A stretch of DNA of 23,360 nucleotides from JAZDJP01 sp043803805 (GTDB lineage: Bacteria > Planctomycetota > JAZDJP01). A model generated the notes under the pieces. That model worked only from the letters and a program-made list of their open reading frames with translations. It searched no databases and had not been told where the DNA came from. A program made the position numbers and the translations under genes. Positions 1 through 7,507 of this stretch are shown here, one piece after another (position 1 is the stretch's first letter; the number at the start of each line of letters is the position of its first letter). The stretch spans positions 1 through 23,360 of the forward strand of contig JAZDJP010000045.1 of the NCBI GenBank assembly GCA_043803805.1, written 5' to 3'.

Positions 1-1060
1 GCCCGCCAGGTGGCCATCCACCAACGCAATCGCGCCGCCTGCCCGGCCGAAAAACGACCCGATTATCTCCCGGATGACCGGTTTGAGATTCTTCAAATCC
101 AGAAACTCCGCGGCTGGTCCCAACGCGAGACCGCCCGGCAATTTGTTCTTCACCCCAACACGATCTGCGCGTGGAACCGGGCGTGGCAGTTTAGGAAAAA
201 TATCGGGCTCTTCTTCGGAAACGCTCCCTGGAACAAGATGGCCGACGCATCAGATTCGTTCCCTTTGCCCGGAACCCGAGTTCGGCACACGGCGGATTGC
301 CCTGGAACTTATTCGGGCAGGCATCGAAATCAGCCGCTCCACCGTCCAGCGGGTTTTGCGGGAAAAGAAACCCCGGTGCCCACCGGAGTCGGTGTTCGCG
401 CCAACTCTCGCCAACACGGATACGTCCGCCATTCTGAATCCGCGAAAGATCAACCAGACCTGGCATCTCGATTTCACCACATTGGATTTCCTCTGGTTTC
501 GCTTCTGTATCGCCGCCGTCCTGGACGGCTTTTCCCGAAAACTCATCGCCTTGCGCGTCTATCCCGACGCCCCCACTTCGGCCATGATGATCCGGCTCCT
601 CCGAAACGTGATCCTGGTTCATGGAACGCCGAAATTCCTCGTCACGGATCACGAGTCTCAGTTCCGGAGAAGGTTCAAAGAGGCTGTCGGTGAGTGGGGC
701 ATCGTATTGGTCAAGGGCCGCGTTCACTTTTCGTACTTCATGAATGGCAAGGTCGAACGATTCTTCCGGACGTTTTGGATTTGGGGCGGAAGAATCCTGC
801 CTCTCTTGAACGAACATGCCTTCCAACGGAAACTTGACACCTACCGGGATTGGTACAACACTCAGCGGCCGCAGGCGGGTCTCGGCGGGCGGACGCCGGA
901 GGGAGTCTGGAACGGCGTTCTTCTTTCCGATCCCACGCCAATCCGGGAACGAGATCTCGTGAAACCGGCGATTGCCATTATCCGGCATCGCTTCCGCGGG
1001 GATCCGCGGCTGCCCGTGCTCGACATCACCATCCAACGGGAGGAACGAATCGCCGCATGA
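1..1060 (+). pseudogene. Integrase-core (DDE) transposase, frameshifted and 5'-truncated by the window edge
   Basis: An IS481/IS3-like transposase is split over two frames. The N-terminal helix-turn-helix (LRGWSQRETARQFVLHPNTICAW) is read in the frame open from base 1 and stays recognisable to about base 245 (WNKMAD). The integrase core continues in the next frame from about base 250 (IRSLCPEPEFGTRRIALEL) to the TGA ending at 1060. The core keeps the catalytic pattern: Asp in WHLDFTTLDF, Asp in LVTDHESQF and Glu in NGKVERFFRTFW. Joining the frames needs a +1 shift; programmed shifts in insertion sequences are usually -1, so a one-base insertion or deletion that inactivates the gene is more likely. 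The true start lies left of the window. No terminal inverted repeat could be paired because the left end is missing. The identity as an rve-type transposase is secure; the exact IS family is a guess. Confidence 0.8.
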
Positions 1061-1271
1061 ATCGAATCCTGGCGCCACCACATTCAATTCGGGCAAGGAC
1101 AATCCGCCCACACGTCGGAAACTGGCGGGGTCTTCGTCTGTTTTTCGGAAAGGAGGCACTTGATTGATTAACCAATAAGGTAAATCAGTCACGGTATTTC
1201 AAAAAAATCATCCAAATCCTCTCTGGCATTATGCATCACCGGCCGCCGGGCCATTACAGATGAACCAACCC

Positions 1272-1290
1272 CAATGCTTCTTCTGCATTG
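1272..1290 (+). other. Small hairpin upstream of the ATPase gene
   Basis: Six-base arms CAATGC and GCATTG flank the seven-base loop TTCTTCT, about 60 bases before the ATPase start. The 1061-1348 gap holds the tail of the element, this hairpin and an AT-rich stretch around 1304-1330. No convincing -35/-10 pair with normal spacing was found. A 5'-leader structure is possible but chance is not excluded. Confidence 0.25.
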
Positions 1291-1348
1291 TAATGGTAGC
1301 GCCTTGCAAATATACATTATTATAGTAACATCGGCACAGGATAAATAC

Positions 1349-2674
1349 ATGAATCGCTCAATTGAACATCAACTGCTTTTTTGGAAGAACCGCCCTCAAC
1401 GGAAGCCCCTCATTATCCGCGGGCTCCGACAGGTCGGGAAAACATATTCCATCGAAGCATTTGGGCAGGCGCATTTCAAAAACACGGTCACTTTTGATTT
1501 CGAGAAAGAACGCGGTTGCCGCAACATATTCTCCGGAGACCTTGGAGCGCGGGCAATCCTTTCTCAACTGGAAGTGTATCGCGAGCAACGGATTATTCCC
1601 GGCGAGACGCTTGTCTTTTTCGACGAGATTCAAGCCTGTCCCCGGGCGCTTGTCGCGCTTCGATATTTCCATGAGGAATTGCCGGACCTTCACATCGCGG
1701 CGGCGGGATCTCTTTTGGAATTCGCGATGGAGGATGTTTCTTTTCCCGTTGGACGGGTGGAATTTCTCTGGATGCATCCGCTTTCGTTCGGAGAATTCCT
1801 GTCGGCGCTCGGACACAATCTCCTCATCGAACAACGCCCGACGCTGGACACAACGCATCCGGCTTCTGAAATCATCCACCAGAAATTCACGGAGATTCTT
1901 CGTCAATACTTCATCGTCGGCGGAATGCCGGAAGCCGTCAAGGCCTTTGCCGAAACGAACTCATTCGAGGAAGCGGGGCGCGTTCACCGATCGCTCACCG
2001 CAGCTTTCACACAGGACTTCTCCAAATATGGCGGCCGGATGGACAAAGATTGCCTAGCGCATGTGTTCGAACGGATTCCGGCGCACGCGGGCGAACAGAT
2101 CAAGTACGCGCGGCTTTATCCTGAAAAGCGGATTGAAACCATCCAGCGCGCGATGCGGGTTCTGGAACAAGCCATGATTATCCGCCGCGTGACCGCATCT
2201 TCCGCGCAAGGGTTGCCGCTCGGCGCGAGCGCCTCTGACAAAATTTTCAAGTGCGTGTTCGCCGACATCGGGCTTCTTCGTCATCTTTCCGGGTTGCCCG
2301 CCAAAGATGTGCTCTCTGCCGGGAATCTTCTGGACGCCTTTCGCGGCGGCCTTGCGGAGCAATTCGTCGGGCAGGAGTTGCTTTCCGAACGGAACGGTTC
2401 CGAAAACGGAAAACTTCACTACTGGGCGCGCGCCAACAGAAACAGTTCCGCGGAGGTGGATTACCTCCTCGTGCGGGATGGACGAATTTTCCCCGTCGAA
2501 GTGAAAAGCGGCTCCGTCGGGAAACTTCAAAGCATGCGTATTTTCCTTGAGGAGCATCCGAACGCGCCCATGGGGTTCGTGTTTCACGGAGGAAACGCCC
2601 ACGACCTGCCCGAAAACCGGATCCGTTACCTTCCGCTTTACACGCGGATGTCGGAACCCAACTCTCAAGAGTAA
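1349..2674 (+). CDS. AAA-type ATPase with DUF4143 C-terminal region
   Basis: This is a 441-residue P-loop ATPase of the AAA_14/DUF4143 family, which is common in bacterial accessory regions and of unsettled function. Visible motifs are Walker A GLRQVGKT (residues 25-32), Walker B LVFFDEIQ (about 88-95), a sensor-like AAAGSLLE (117-124) and the family signature FPVGRVEFLWMHPLSFGEFL (132-151). The C-terminal part has AEVDYLL followed by IFPVEVKSG, the spaced acidic residue, Glu and Lys typical of the restriction-endonuclease-like (PD-(D/E)XK) fold seen at the end of these proteins. The frame is open back to 1274, but the ATG at 1349 is preferred because AGGA lies about seven bases upstream and the family signature begins within 30 residues. 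It is probably a single-gene unit. It lies between a dead transposase and a recombinase-associated HTH gene, so transfer with a mobile element is plausible. Confidence 0.85.
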   Translation: MNRSIEHQLLFWKNRPQRKPLIIRGLRQVGKTYSIEAFGQAHFKNTVTFDFEKERGCRNIFSGDLGARAILSQLEVYREQRIIPGETLVFFDEIQACPRALVALRYFHEELPDLHIAAAGSLLEFAMEDVSFPVGRVEFLWMHPLSFGEFLSALGHNLLIEQRPTLDTTHPASEIIHQKFTEILRQYFIVGGMPEAVKAFAETNSFEEAGRVHRSLTAAFTQDFSKYGGRMDKDCLAHVFERIPAHAGEQIKYARLYPEKRIETIQRAMRVLEQAMIIRRVTASSAQGLPLGASASDKIFKCVFADIGLLRHLSGLPAKDVLSAGNLLDAFRGGLAEQFVGQELLSERNGSENGKLHYWARANRNSSAEVDYLLVRDGRIFPVEVKSGSVGKLQSMRIFLEEHPNAPMGFVFHGGNAHDLPENRIRYLPLYTRMSEPNSQE

Positions 2675-2700
2675 GGACCGGCGCAAGAACACCACAATGT

Positions 2701-2730
2701 GCCGAAACGTTCAAAATGACCGTTTTCGGC
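2701..2730. repeat. Inverted repeat spanning the start codon of the HTH gene
   Basis: GCCGAAACG (2701-2709) and CGTTTTCGGC (2721-2730) form an imperfect inverted repeat: seven uninterrupted pairs GCCGAAA/TTTCGGC, one unpaired base, then CG/CG. The ATG at 2716 lies in the 11-base loop. No T-run follows, so it does not look like an intrinsic terminator for the ATPase gene. It could be an operator or a translation-controlling hairpin for the HTH gene. Confidence 0.4.
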
Positions 2731-3309
2731 AGCGGTGCGCTGAATGTTCAGAATGCTCCCCTCGTTTCCCTCGATAAGTACCGGCGAGCCATCCCCGAGG
2801 TCTGGTTTCGTATAGTACACGTATCCGTCGATAACGTCAAGAGTTCCGTCGAACTTCGCGACCAAACGGTCGAAATCGCGCTCGGGCCGGAGGGCGCGTT
2901 CGAGAACGGAAATATCGGCGTCCTGATGCGCCGGGTGCCGTTCAACCGCGTGGTCAGCGCGATCCCGACGCCGAGGCACCCGCCCCGGCCTCCGGAGCCG
3001 CCACGGGAACCCCGAACACCACCCGTTGTCGAAACGCTCCGCAAGGCGCTCACTTGGCGGCAGGAACTCGACTCCGGCACGGTCGCCAAGCAAGTTGACA
3101 TCGCCCGCCGGGAAGGCGTGACCCGGGCCCGGGTCACGCAGGTACTCATGCTCCTCCGCCTGGCCCCGAAAATCCAGGAGCACATCCTTGGCCTGCCGGA
3201 AAGCGTCGCCCCGCCGCGCATTTCTGAACGCATATTGCGGCCAATTGCCGTATTGAAGAGCCGTGACCGGCAGGTACAGGCATTCCAGGAAGTAACATCT
3301 GTTCTCTGA
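2716..3309 (+). CDS. Helix-turn-helix protein of the recombinase-associated type
   Basis: A 197-residue protein. Residues 87-103 form a proline- and arginine-rich linker (HPPRPPEPPREPRTPP). Next comes VVETLRKALTWRQEL and a clear helix-turn-helix at about 121-148 (VAKQVDIARREGVTRARVTQVL), followed by LLRLAPKIQEHILGLP, which recalls the ParB/KorB-like HTH. From memory, similar short HTH proteins sit beside serine recombinases or other mobile genes in planctomycetes and related bacteria, but no recombinase is visible here. Residues 1-80 are not recognised and no Shine-Dalgarno sequence precedes the ATG, so the N-terminus is uncertain. The gene runs toward the defence-like operon on the opposite strand, with only 27 bases between the two stop codons. 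DNA binding is well supported; its target and role are unknown. Confidence 0.65.
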   Translation: MTVFGSGALNVQNAPLVSLDKYRRAIPEVWFRIVHVSVDNVKSSVELRDQTVEIALGPEGAFENGNIGVLMRRVPFNRVVSAIPTPRHPPRPPEPPREPRTPPVVETLRKALTWRQELDSGTVAKQVDIARREGVTRARVTQVLMLLRLAPKIQEHILGLPESVAPPRISERILRPIAVLKSRDRQVQAFQEVTSVL

Positions 3310-3336
3310 TCGAAGCGAGAATCACAACCTGGCATC

Positions 3337-3867
3337 TTAGGGGACGCTCCTCAAAACAACTAACGGTTCGCTTTCCGAAACGCAGGTCATACGTTGACCC
3401 GGTTGACCGGTCGTCTCAAACTTCATCCACTTCAGCAGGTCTTCCACGGTCAAAAATACAGCCTCTAGGGCTCCCGTGATCATGGGATTGTTCCCCCATG
3501 AAGCGAGCCGTCGGCTATCCGTCTGCAGGCCGACGCATCGTTTTGAATGGCAAAATCCAATGCCAAGTTCAAACGCGACGCCCTCGTCAATGGTCCTACC
3601 ATCGAGGATCGCTATCAAGCAATCAGCACTTCGTATCGCGTCCATGTCTCGCCGGAACACACGACGCGCTGCCGCATCAGGTGACACCCCATCCTTAACC
3701 ATGTCGCTCATTAGCCCACCATCACGTTGGGGCAGATAGACTGTGGCGTGCGTTTCCAACTTCGATGCCAGATCCTCATTGAAATCGCGCTCGGCTTGGC
3801 TAAAAAGAGGCCCGGCCAAATACGCTCGGTAGCGAAGGTGTCCTTGGGGACCGTTTTCGTTTACCAT
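3337..3867 (-). CDS. Nucleoside 2-deoxyribosyltransferase family protein
   Basis: A 176-residue protein with the features of the nucleoside 2-deoxyribosyltransferase family, which cleaves or exchanges the base on deoxynucleosides or deoxynucleotides through a glutamate nucleophile. Visible are the N-terminal strand and loop YLAGPLFSQAERDFN (residues 16-30), CLIAILDGRTIDEGVAFELG (83-102) with probable nucleophile Glu100, and GNNPMI (125-130), which matches the late substrate-binding segment. It is the last gene of a four-gene operon. Its ATG lies inside the last codons of the SIR2 gene (overlap of 7 bases, ATGGTAA), with AAGGAAG six bases upstream, so translation is probably coupled. In this setting it may act on nucleotides as an effector or metabolise a signal; that is inference. 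The family is confident, the substrate is not. Confidence 0.85.
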   Translation of the reverse strand: MVNENGPQGHLRYRAYLAGPLFSQAERDFNEDLASKLETHATVYLPQRDGGLMSDMVKDGVSPDAAARRVFRRDMDAIRSADCLIAILDGRTIDEGVAFELGIGFCHSKRCVGLQTDSRRLASWGNNPMITGALEAVFLTVEDLLKWMKFETTGQPGQRMTCVSESEPLVVLRSVP

Positions 3868-5498
3868 GGGAATCTTCCTTTCTCAATGTTTTCGAGGCGC
3901 CCCTTGATGTCCAGCGGCTTGTAGGTCCCGACAAACATCAATCGGACTATGTCTCGAATCACTTCGTGTTGGGGCTTGCGGCGGGTATCAATGGTTACAA
4001 GACACTTGCCCTTATAAGCCTTCTTGAGAATGCCCTGCATATTGTCAAGCTGTGTGCTGGTGAAATTCTTTCCAGCGGCACAACACCTTTCCTCCATCGT
4101 GTCAGGATCACCGACCAATAGCACCACCATTCCGTCTTGAATACATTCCGTGCGTTTGCCACCGCAAACACTGTCTAACATTGATCGCGCTCTCTCTGAT
4201 CGATCTGCTTCGATCTTAAAGGACATGGGGTCGAGCATACATCTGTCGAGAACATGCATGCCAATCTGTTCATCTTTCGAACGCGCCAGAATCTGATTTT
4301 TTTGGGCAAACTGCCTCCCAACCCACTCGTCGATATGTCGGATCTTCTGTTTCTTCAACGGTTGCGGCCACTGTGACATCTCTGGCAACCGCGCATCAAG
4401 CCACTCGTCGTAGGTTGTAAAGTTACGCAAACACGTTATTGAACTGCTCTTTCCAGCGCACGGCACGCCCGTAACGTAGTAGTAGTAATTCAGATTTGTA
4501 TTCCCCGCTTCGCGTGCTCGCCCATACAGAGTCTCCGAATCCATGCTCAACAAAGCGCCAAGGGCTGCGATTTCGTCCCCGGTAAGGAACAGCGTAATGA
4601 GGTTATGCACCTGAAAGTTGGCTTCGAATACCGCATCCTGAATGTCCTTGGGAGTCGGCTTCTTTGGGTCTTCATACTCAACGAGGTAATGAAAGTAGCC
4701 TGGGTTCAAATGAGCACTCTGTCGCAAAAGGTACTTCAGGGTTGAGTCCTCAAGGGAAAGACCGATGAGTAGGCATGTATGACGGGAGAAATACTGCAGA
4801 AGTGATGCATACCGGCCAGATATGCTCTCCATAAGTTGATTAGCGAACTCGTTCTCACAGAACACAAGTCCATCGCTGCTTGGTTCAGCATCGTTGACTG
4901 GCAAGAATCCGTTTGGATGGTGAATTACGCCTTGCGCACGTCGAGGATGGACATCGGGTCGCCACAGCACCTCGTAAGGCTTGCCCTGAACCCCCGCACT
5001 TGCATTGCGACTCGCCTCCTCCACCAGGAACTGTTCAAGGAAATCATCGAAGTTATACGTGATCGTCATAGGGATACGCTTGATTAGAGCAATGTATCGA
5101 CTCATGTATGGATGTTTATCATAGTAGCGAGAAATCGGTTTCGTTGCCTTCTTGTAGAGTTGCTTCCGAATAACGTCTAGCCACGCGCGACGTATAGCTC
5201 CGGGGCTCATCGCGCCATTGACCTGCAACATGCGAGCCGCGAAATGCTGAAACAGAGTTTGGCTAATGGACGAGGCCTGTTTGTCATTCTGGTCATTCAG
5301 TATAGTTTGACCACGCACTCCCGGGTCACGCGCGATCCTCTTTATCAATTCTTTCCAATTGGGAAGATTAAGGTTCTTGCTTATCCCGGCCCCAAACACA
5401 AGGCCGAAGCGACCACGAAAAATGCGACTCCACATGTGCGCGATCTGTCTTGGATGCCTTGCCAGTAGGCCTCTTTCCGTCGCGGGATTAGAGTTCAT
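3861..5498 (-). CDS. SIR2-domain protein fused to a P-loop kinase-like domain
   Basis: A 545-residue two-domain protein. The N-terminal half is a SIR2-like fold: GAGISKNLNLPNW (residues 36-48, NAD-binding loop), TITYNFDDFLEQFL (145-158), HHPNGFLP (193-200) with a candidate catalytic histidine, and LLIGLSLEDSTLKYLL (243-258). The C-terminal half begins with Walker A GVPCAGKSSS (344-353) and continues with IDEWVGRQF, DRCMLDPMSF (419-428) and VVLLVGDPDTMEER (458-471), in the order seen in deoxynucleoside/nucleotide-kinase-like P-loop proteins. Bacterial SIR2 proteins in defence systems often hydrolyse NAD on infection; NAD depletion here is inference. The start at 5498 is fixed by GAGGAG six bases upstream, inside the last codons of the preceding gene, three bases beyond whose stop codon it lies. 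The SIR2 assignment is strong; the subclass of the second domain is less certain. Confidence 0.85.
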   Translation of the reverse strand: MNSNPATERGLLARHPRQIAHMWSRIFRGRFGLVFGAGISKNLNLPNWKELIKRIARDPGVRGQTILNDQNDKQASSISQTLFQHFAARMLQVNGAMSPGAIRRAWLDVIRKQLYKKATKPISRYYDKHPYMSRYIALIKRIPMTITYNFDDFLEQFLVEEASRNASAGVQGKPYEVLWRPDVHPRRAQGVIHHPNGFLPVNDAEPSSDGLVFCENEFANQLMESISGRYASLLQYFSRHTCLLIGLSLEDSTLKYLLRQSAHLNPGYFHYLVEYEDPKKPTPKDIQDAVFEANFQVHNLITLFLTGDEIAALGALLSMDSETLYGRAREAGNTNLNYYYYVTGVPCAGKSSSITCLRNFTTYDEWLDARLPEMSQWPQPLKKQKIRHIDEWVGRQFAQKNQILARSKDEQIGMHVLDRCMLDPMSFKIEADRSERARSMLDSVCGGKRTECIQDGMVVLLVGDPDTMEERCCAAGKNFTSTQLDNMQGILKKAYKGKCLVTIDTRRKPQHEVIRDIVRLMFVGTYKPLDIKGRLENIEKGRFPW

Positions 5499-5501
5499 GT
5501 T

Positions 5502-6710
5502 CTACTCCTCGTCGAAAAGCGACAACTGGCCGCGCGCCGTTCGGTTTCGTTCATCGCTGTACCAGTTACGCGGGGCAAGTTGCCCTGATGGTGCTTGTCT
5601 CTTTCCGATGGTTACTGCAACATACTGGTCAAGGAGATCGAGACAACGGGAAGAATAGGGATACTCCAGGAAGTCCAGATTCCAGAGTCCTGACTTGCGG
5701 ATGCGGGAATCAGGACTGGATAATCCAAGCCATGCATCTGACGGTGGATCGGCTGGCCCTGCTTTACCAACCAGCAATCCAATGAGGTTCCTTTCAATGT
5801 ACGCGCGGTCGCTGGATGGGCCTGATTCGTCTTCTATGGCCAACCACAATACGCTCATCGAGCCAATGTGCGCAGACACCAAGCGCTCAAGGCCGTATTC
5901 CGACTGTCGCACGGGAAGCGGCGCGCTTTGTCCAAGGCCCCACGATGACACACCTACCGAAGGATCGCGAGAGACAATGGCAGCTCCAACGTGAAGACGG
6001 AAAATGGAGCCTCGATGATTCCCCAAGCCGTTCATTGTTCCTCGATGAGTCCGAAGTCGATTCCAAAGCGTTGCCTTCGAACCCCGACTGACGCCGTGAG
6101 TCCCGATCCTGACAACGCGATGTTCATTCGATTGTGAGCGCAGTTCGCCCGGCTCAAAAAAGAAATACACTCCCCTTGTTGGCCATGATTGCTGAGCTGT
6201 GGATTGTCCCAGCACATGTTTTCCGCCAAGACCATGCTCGAGCGCATGGAGAGCGGAGTAGAAACGGGCCACATCCTTGTCGCGGCCTGGCTGTTCCATC
6301 TGCTGAGTAAGCCATCTAAGCTGGCGCCCGATTCCTAGCCCGTGCATGGGTATGTCAACATGGCATCCATATTGTTCAACTAGCGGCACCAGGTAGTCGC
6401 GATACCTCTCTCCGGCAAGAATCGTAATGCAGTCGTTCGGGTTCAGACATGGACGCAGTTCAGACCACACGCGATTGGCCCATTCGCGTCGTTCACACAC
6501 AGATTGAGTGTTGAGCGTTTCCTCGTATGGCGTGATGACCTCCGTTGGTCTTACAAGGCCATGCTTGGCAGACAAAATGAACCATACATCACAACATTGC
6601 TCGACAAACGCTCTCGCCTTGACGAACCAAGGCGAAATGTAAAGATCGCGTGCCGGGACAGCACGTGACCGTTTCGCACTGACGCATGATACTAAGCCAA
6701 CACGAGGCAT
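5502..6710 (-). CDS. DUF6884-like domain fused to a GIY-YIG-like nuclease domain
   Basis: A 402-residue fusion. Residues 3-135 resemble DUF6884: VSCVSAKRSRAVPARDLYISPWF, then WFILSAKHGLVRP (43-55), PYEETLN and ITILAGERYRDYL (95-107). I recall this family as related in outline to YaaA/DpdC and archaeosine-synthase-like domains, which handle deazapurines or nucleobases; that placement is not proved by the sequence. Residues 179-320 have the order of a GIY-YIG nuclease: GVYFFF, RVVRIGTHG, TLWNRLRTHRG with Arg and His, GNHRGSIFRLHVG, and a late Glu-Asn in YIERNLIGLL (304-313). The start at 6710 (MPRVGLVSC) is preferred because the longer frame to 6782 would run back into queC. AAGGAGG lies 13 bases upstream, slightly far. 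Spacing is eight bases after queC and three bases before the SIR2 gene. Nuclease activity is predicted from motif order only. Confidence 0.7.
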   Translation of the reverse strand: MPRVGLVSCVSAKRSRAVPARDLYISPWFVKARAFVEQCCDVWFILSAKHGLVRPTEVITPYEETLNTQSVCERREWANRVWSELRPCLNPNDCITILAGERYRDYLVPLVEQYGCHVDIPMHGLGIGRQLRWLTQQMEQPGRDKDVARFYSALHALEHGLGGKHVLGQSTAQQSWPTRGVYFFFEPGELRSQSNEHRVVRIGTHGVSRGSKATLWNRLRTHRGTMNGLGNHRGSIFRLHVGAAIVSRDPSVGVSSWGLGQSAPLPVRQSEYGLERLVSAHIGSMSVLWLAIEDESGPSSDRAYIERNLIGLLVGKAGPADPPSDAWLGLSSPDSRIRKSGLWNLDFLEYPYSSRCLDLLDQYVAVTIGKRQAPSGQLAPRNWYSDERNRTARGQLSLFDEE

Positions 6711-6718
6711 TGTGATAA

Positions 6719-7363
6719 TCAGTCCTCCTTCCTTCGACATGCCTCGCGCCACGCATGTGCATGCAAGATGCACGCATCGCACTTGCCGCAGGGAGAAATG
6801 CCTTCGGTTGCCATCTGAGGTTGGTAGCAGCTCCAGGTATCCCCGGGGTTCAAAGCGAGCCGAATAGCCTCGCGGGCAATCTCGGGCTTCGTCATTGAAA
6901 GCAGAGGGGCGACAATAGCAGCTCCGTTCGGTATGCCCTCATGCAACATCCTTCTGTACGATTCAATGAAATCAGGACGACAATCTGGGTAACCAGAGAA
7001 ATCGATGGCGTTGACGCCAATCCAAACTTCGGAAGCCCCGATTCCGGCTGCTTCCGCGCAGGCGAGCGAAAGGAAAACGATATTTCTGCCCGGAAGGAAT
7101 GCCGGAGATACGCCTGATCTGATCTCGTCGAGACTGCGATTGACCGGAATGGGGTGTGATGGCTTATCCCACTCAATGCGCAATACCTTACGGGGCAATC
7201 CGAACTTCAGGCATTGCTGATCGGCAACATATAGTTCAATGCGATGACGTTGTCCGTAGTCGACACCAAGGCTAAGGACATCCCGCCCCTTCTCCTTGGC
7301 AAGCAGGAGGCAAACCGTGGAGTCCAAGCCTCCGCTATGAAGAACGACTGCTTTTTCAGGCAT
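6719..7363 (-). CDS. queC: QueC-like 7-cyano-7-deazaguanine synthase
   Basis: A 214-residue protein close to normal QueC length. QueC uses ATP and ammonia to turn 7-carboxy-7-deazaguanine into preQ0. Visible are the PP-loop SGGLDS (residues 10-15), DYGQRH (35-40), PGRN (91-94), the substrate loop DFSGYPDCRPDF (121-132) and a zinc site with Cys179 followed by CGKCDAC (Cys192, 195, 198). The first zinc spacing is about four residues longer than I recall for Escherichia coli QueC. The start at 7363 is chosen because GGAG lies nine bases upstream; an in-frame ATG at 7378 lacks one. No queD, queE or queF lies nearby. Instead it leads an operon with a DUF6884/GIY-YIG fusion, SIR2 and deoxyribosyltransferase genes. 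QueC paralogues are known in defence loci (QatC of Qat, Cap9 of type IV CBASS), so a defence paralogue is favoured over a tRNA queuosine role. Confidence 0.9.
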   Translation of the reverse strand: MPEKAVVLHSGGLDSTVCLLLAKEKGRDVLSLGVDYGQRHRIELYVADQQCLKFGLPRKVLRIEWDKPSHPIPVNRSLDEIRSGVSPAFLPGRNIVFLSLACAEAAGIGASEVWIGVNAIDFSGYPDCRPDFIESYRRMLHEGIPNGAAIVAPLLSMTKPEIAREAIRLALNPGDTWSCYQPQMATEGISPCGKCDACILHAHAWREACRRKED

Positions 7364-7383
7364 TGCCCTTGTCTCCATTTTTG

Positions 7384-7476
7384 TTATGTCAATCCCAACG
7401 CCTTCATCACCGCCTCCCAATATTCAAATTCACCGGCGCGCCCCCATGCACATCCGGGTCTCCCTTCGCCCTTTTG
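7384..7476 (-). pseudogene. Possible 3' remnant of an unidentified gene
   Basis: Thirty sense codons after an in-frame TGA end in GRAGEFEYWEAVMKALGLT and a TAA, 20 bases before the queC start. The composition looks like a genuine protein C-terminus, but no family is recognised and the frame is closed just upstream. It may be what is left of a gene that once lay between hsdS and queC. A TTGACA at 7480-7475 lies here, but the -10 position 17 bases on (CCGGAT) is poor, so no promoter for queC is claimed. Confidence 0.25.
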
Positions 7477-7507
7477 TCAAATCTGCTTTACAGGGCGATT
7501 GGATTTT

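Noticed and set aside
191..1192. A 333-codon minus-strand frame over the transposase
   Set aside because: The opposite strand carries a recognisable DDE core across the same bases, while this translation shows no motif.
2665..3183. A minus-strand frame with the plausible stretch FDGTLDVIDGYVYYTKPD
   Set aside because: It is opposite the clear HTH domain on the + strand. The first 80 residues of the + gene are unrecognised, so a reversed fragment there is not fully excluded, but no family could be named.
4836..5087. An 83-codon + strand frame inside the SIR2 gene
   Set aside because: It overlaps the SIR2 core on the other strand and has no ribosome-binding site.
6719..7363. QueC as proof of a local queuosine pathway
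   Set aside because: No queD, queE, queF, tgt or queuosine transporter is visible in the window, so the pathway cannot be claimed from here.
7452..7480. TTGACA upstream of queC as its promoter
   Set aside because: The base string 17 bases downstream (CCGGAT) matches only two of six -10 positions.
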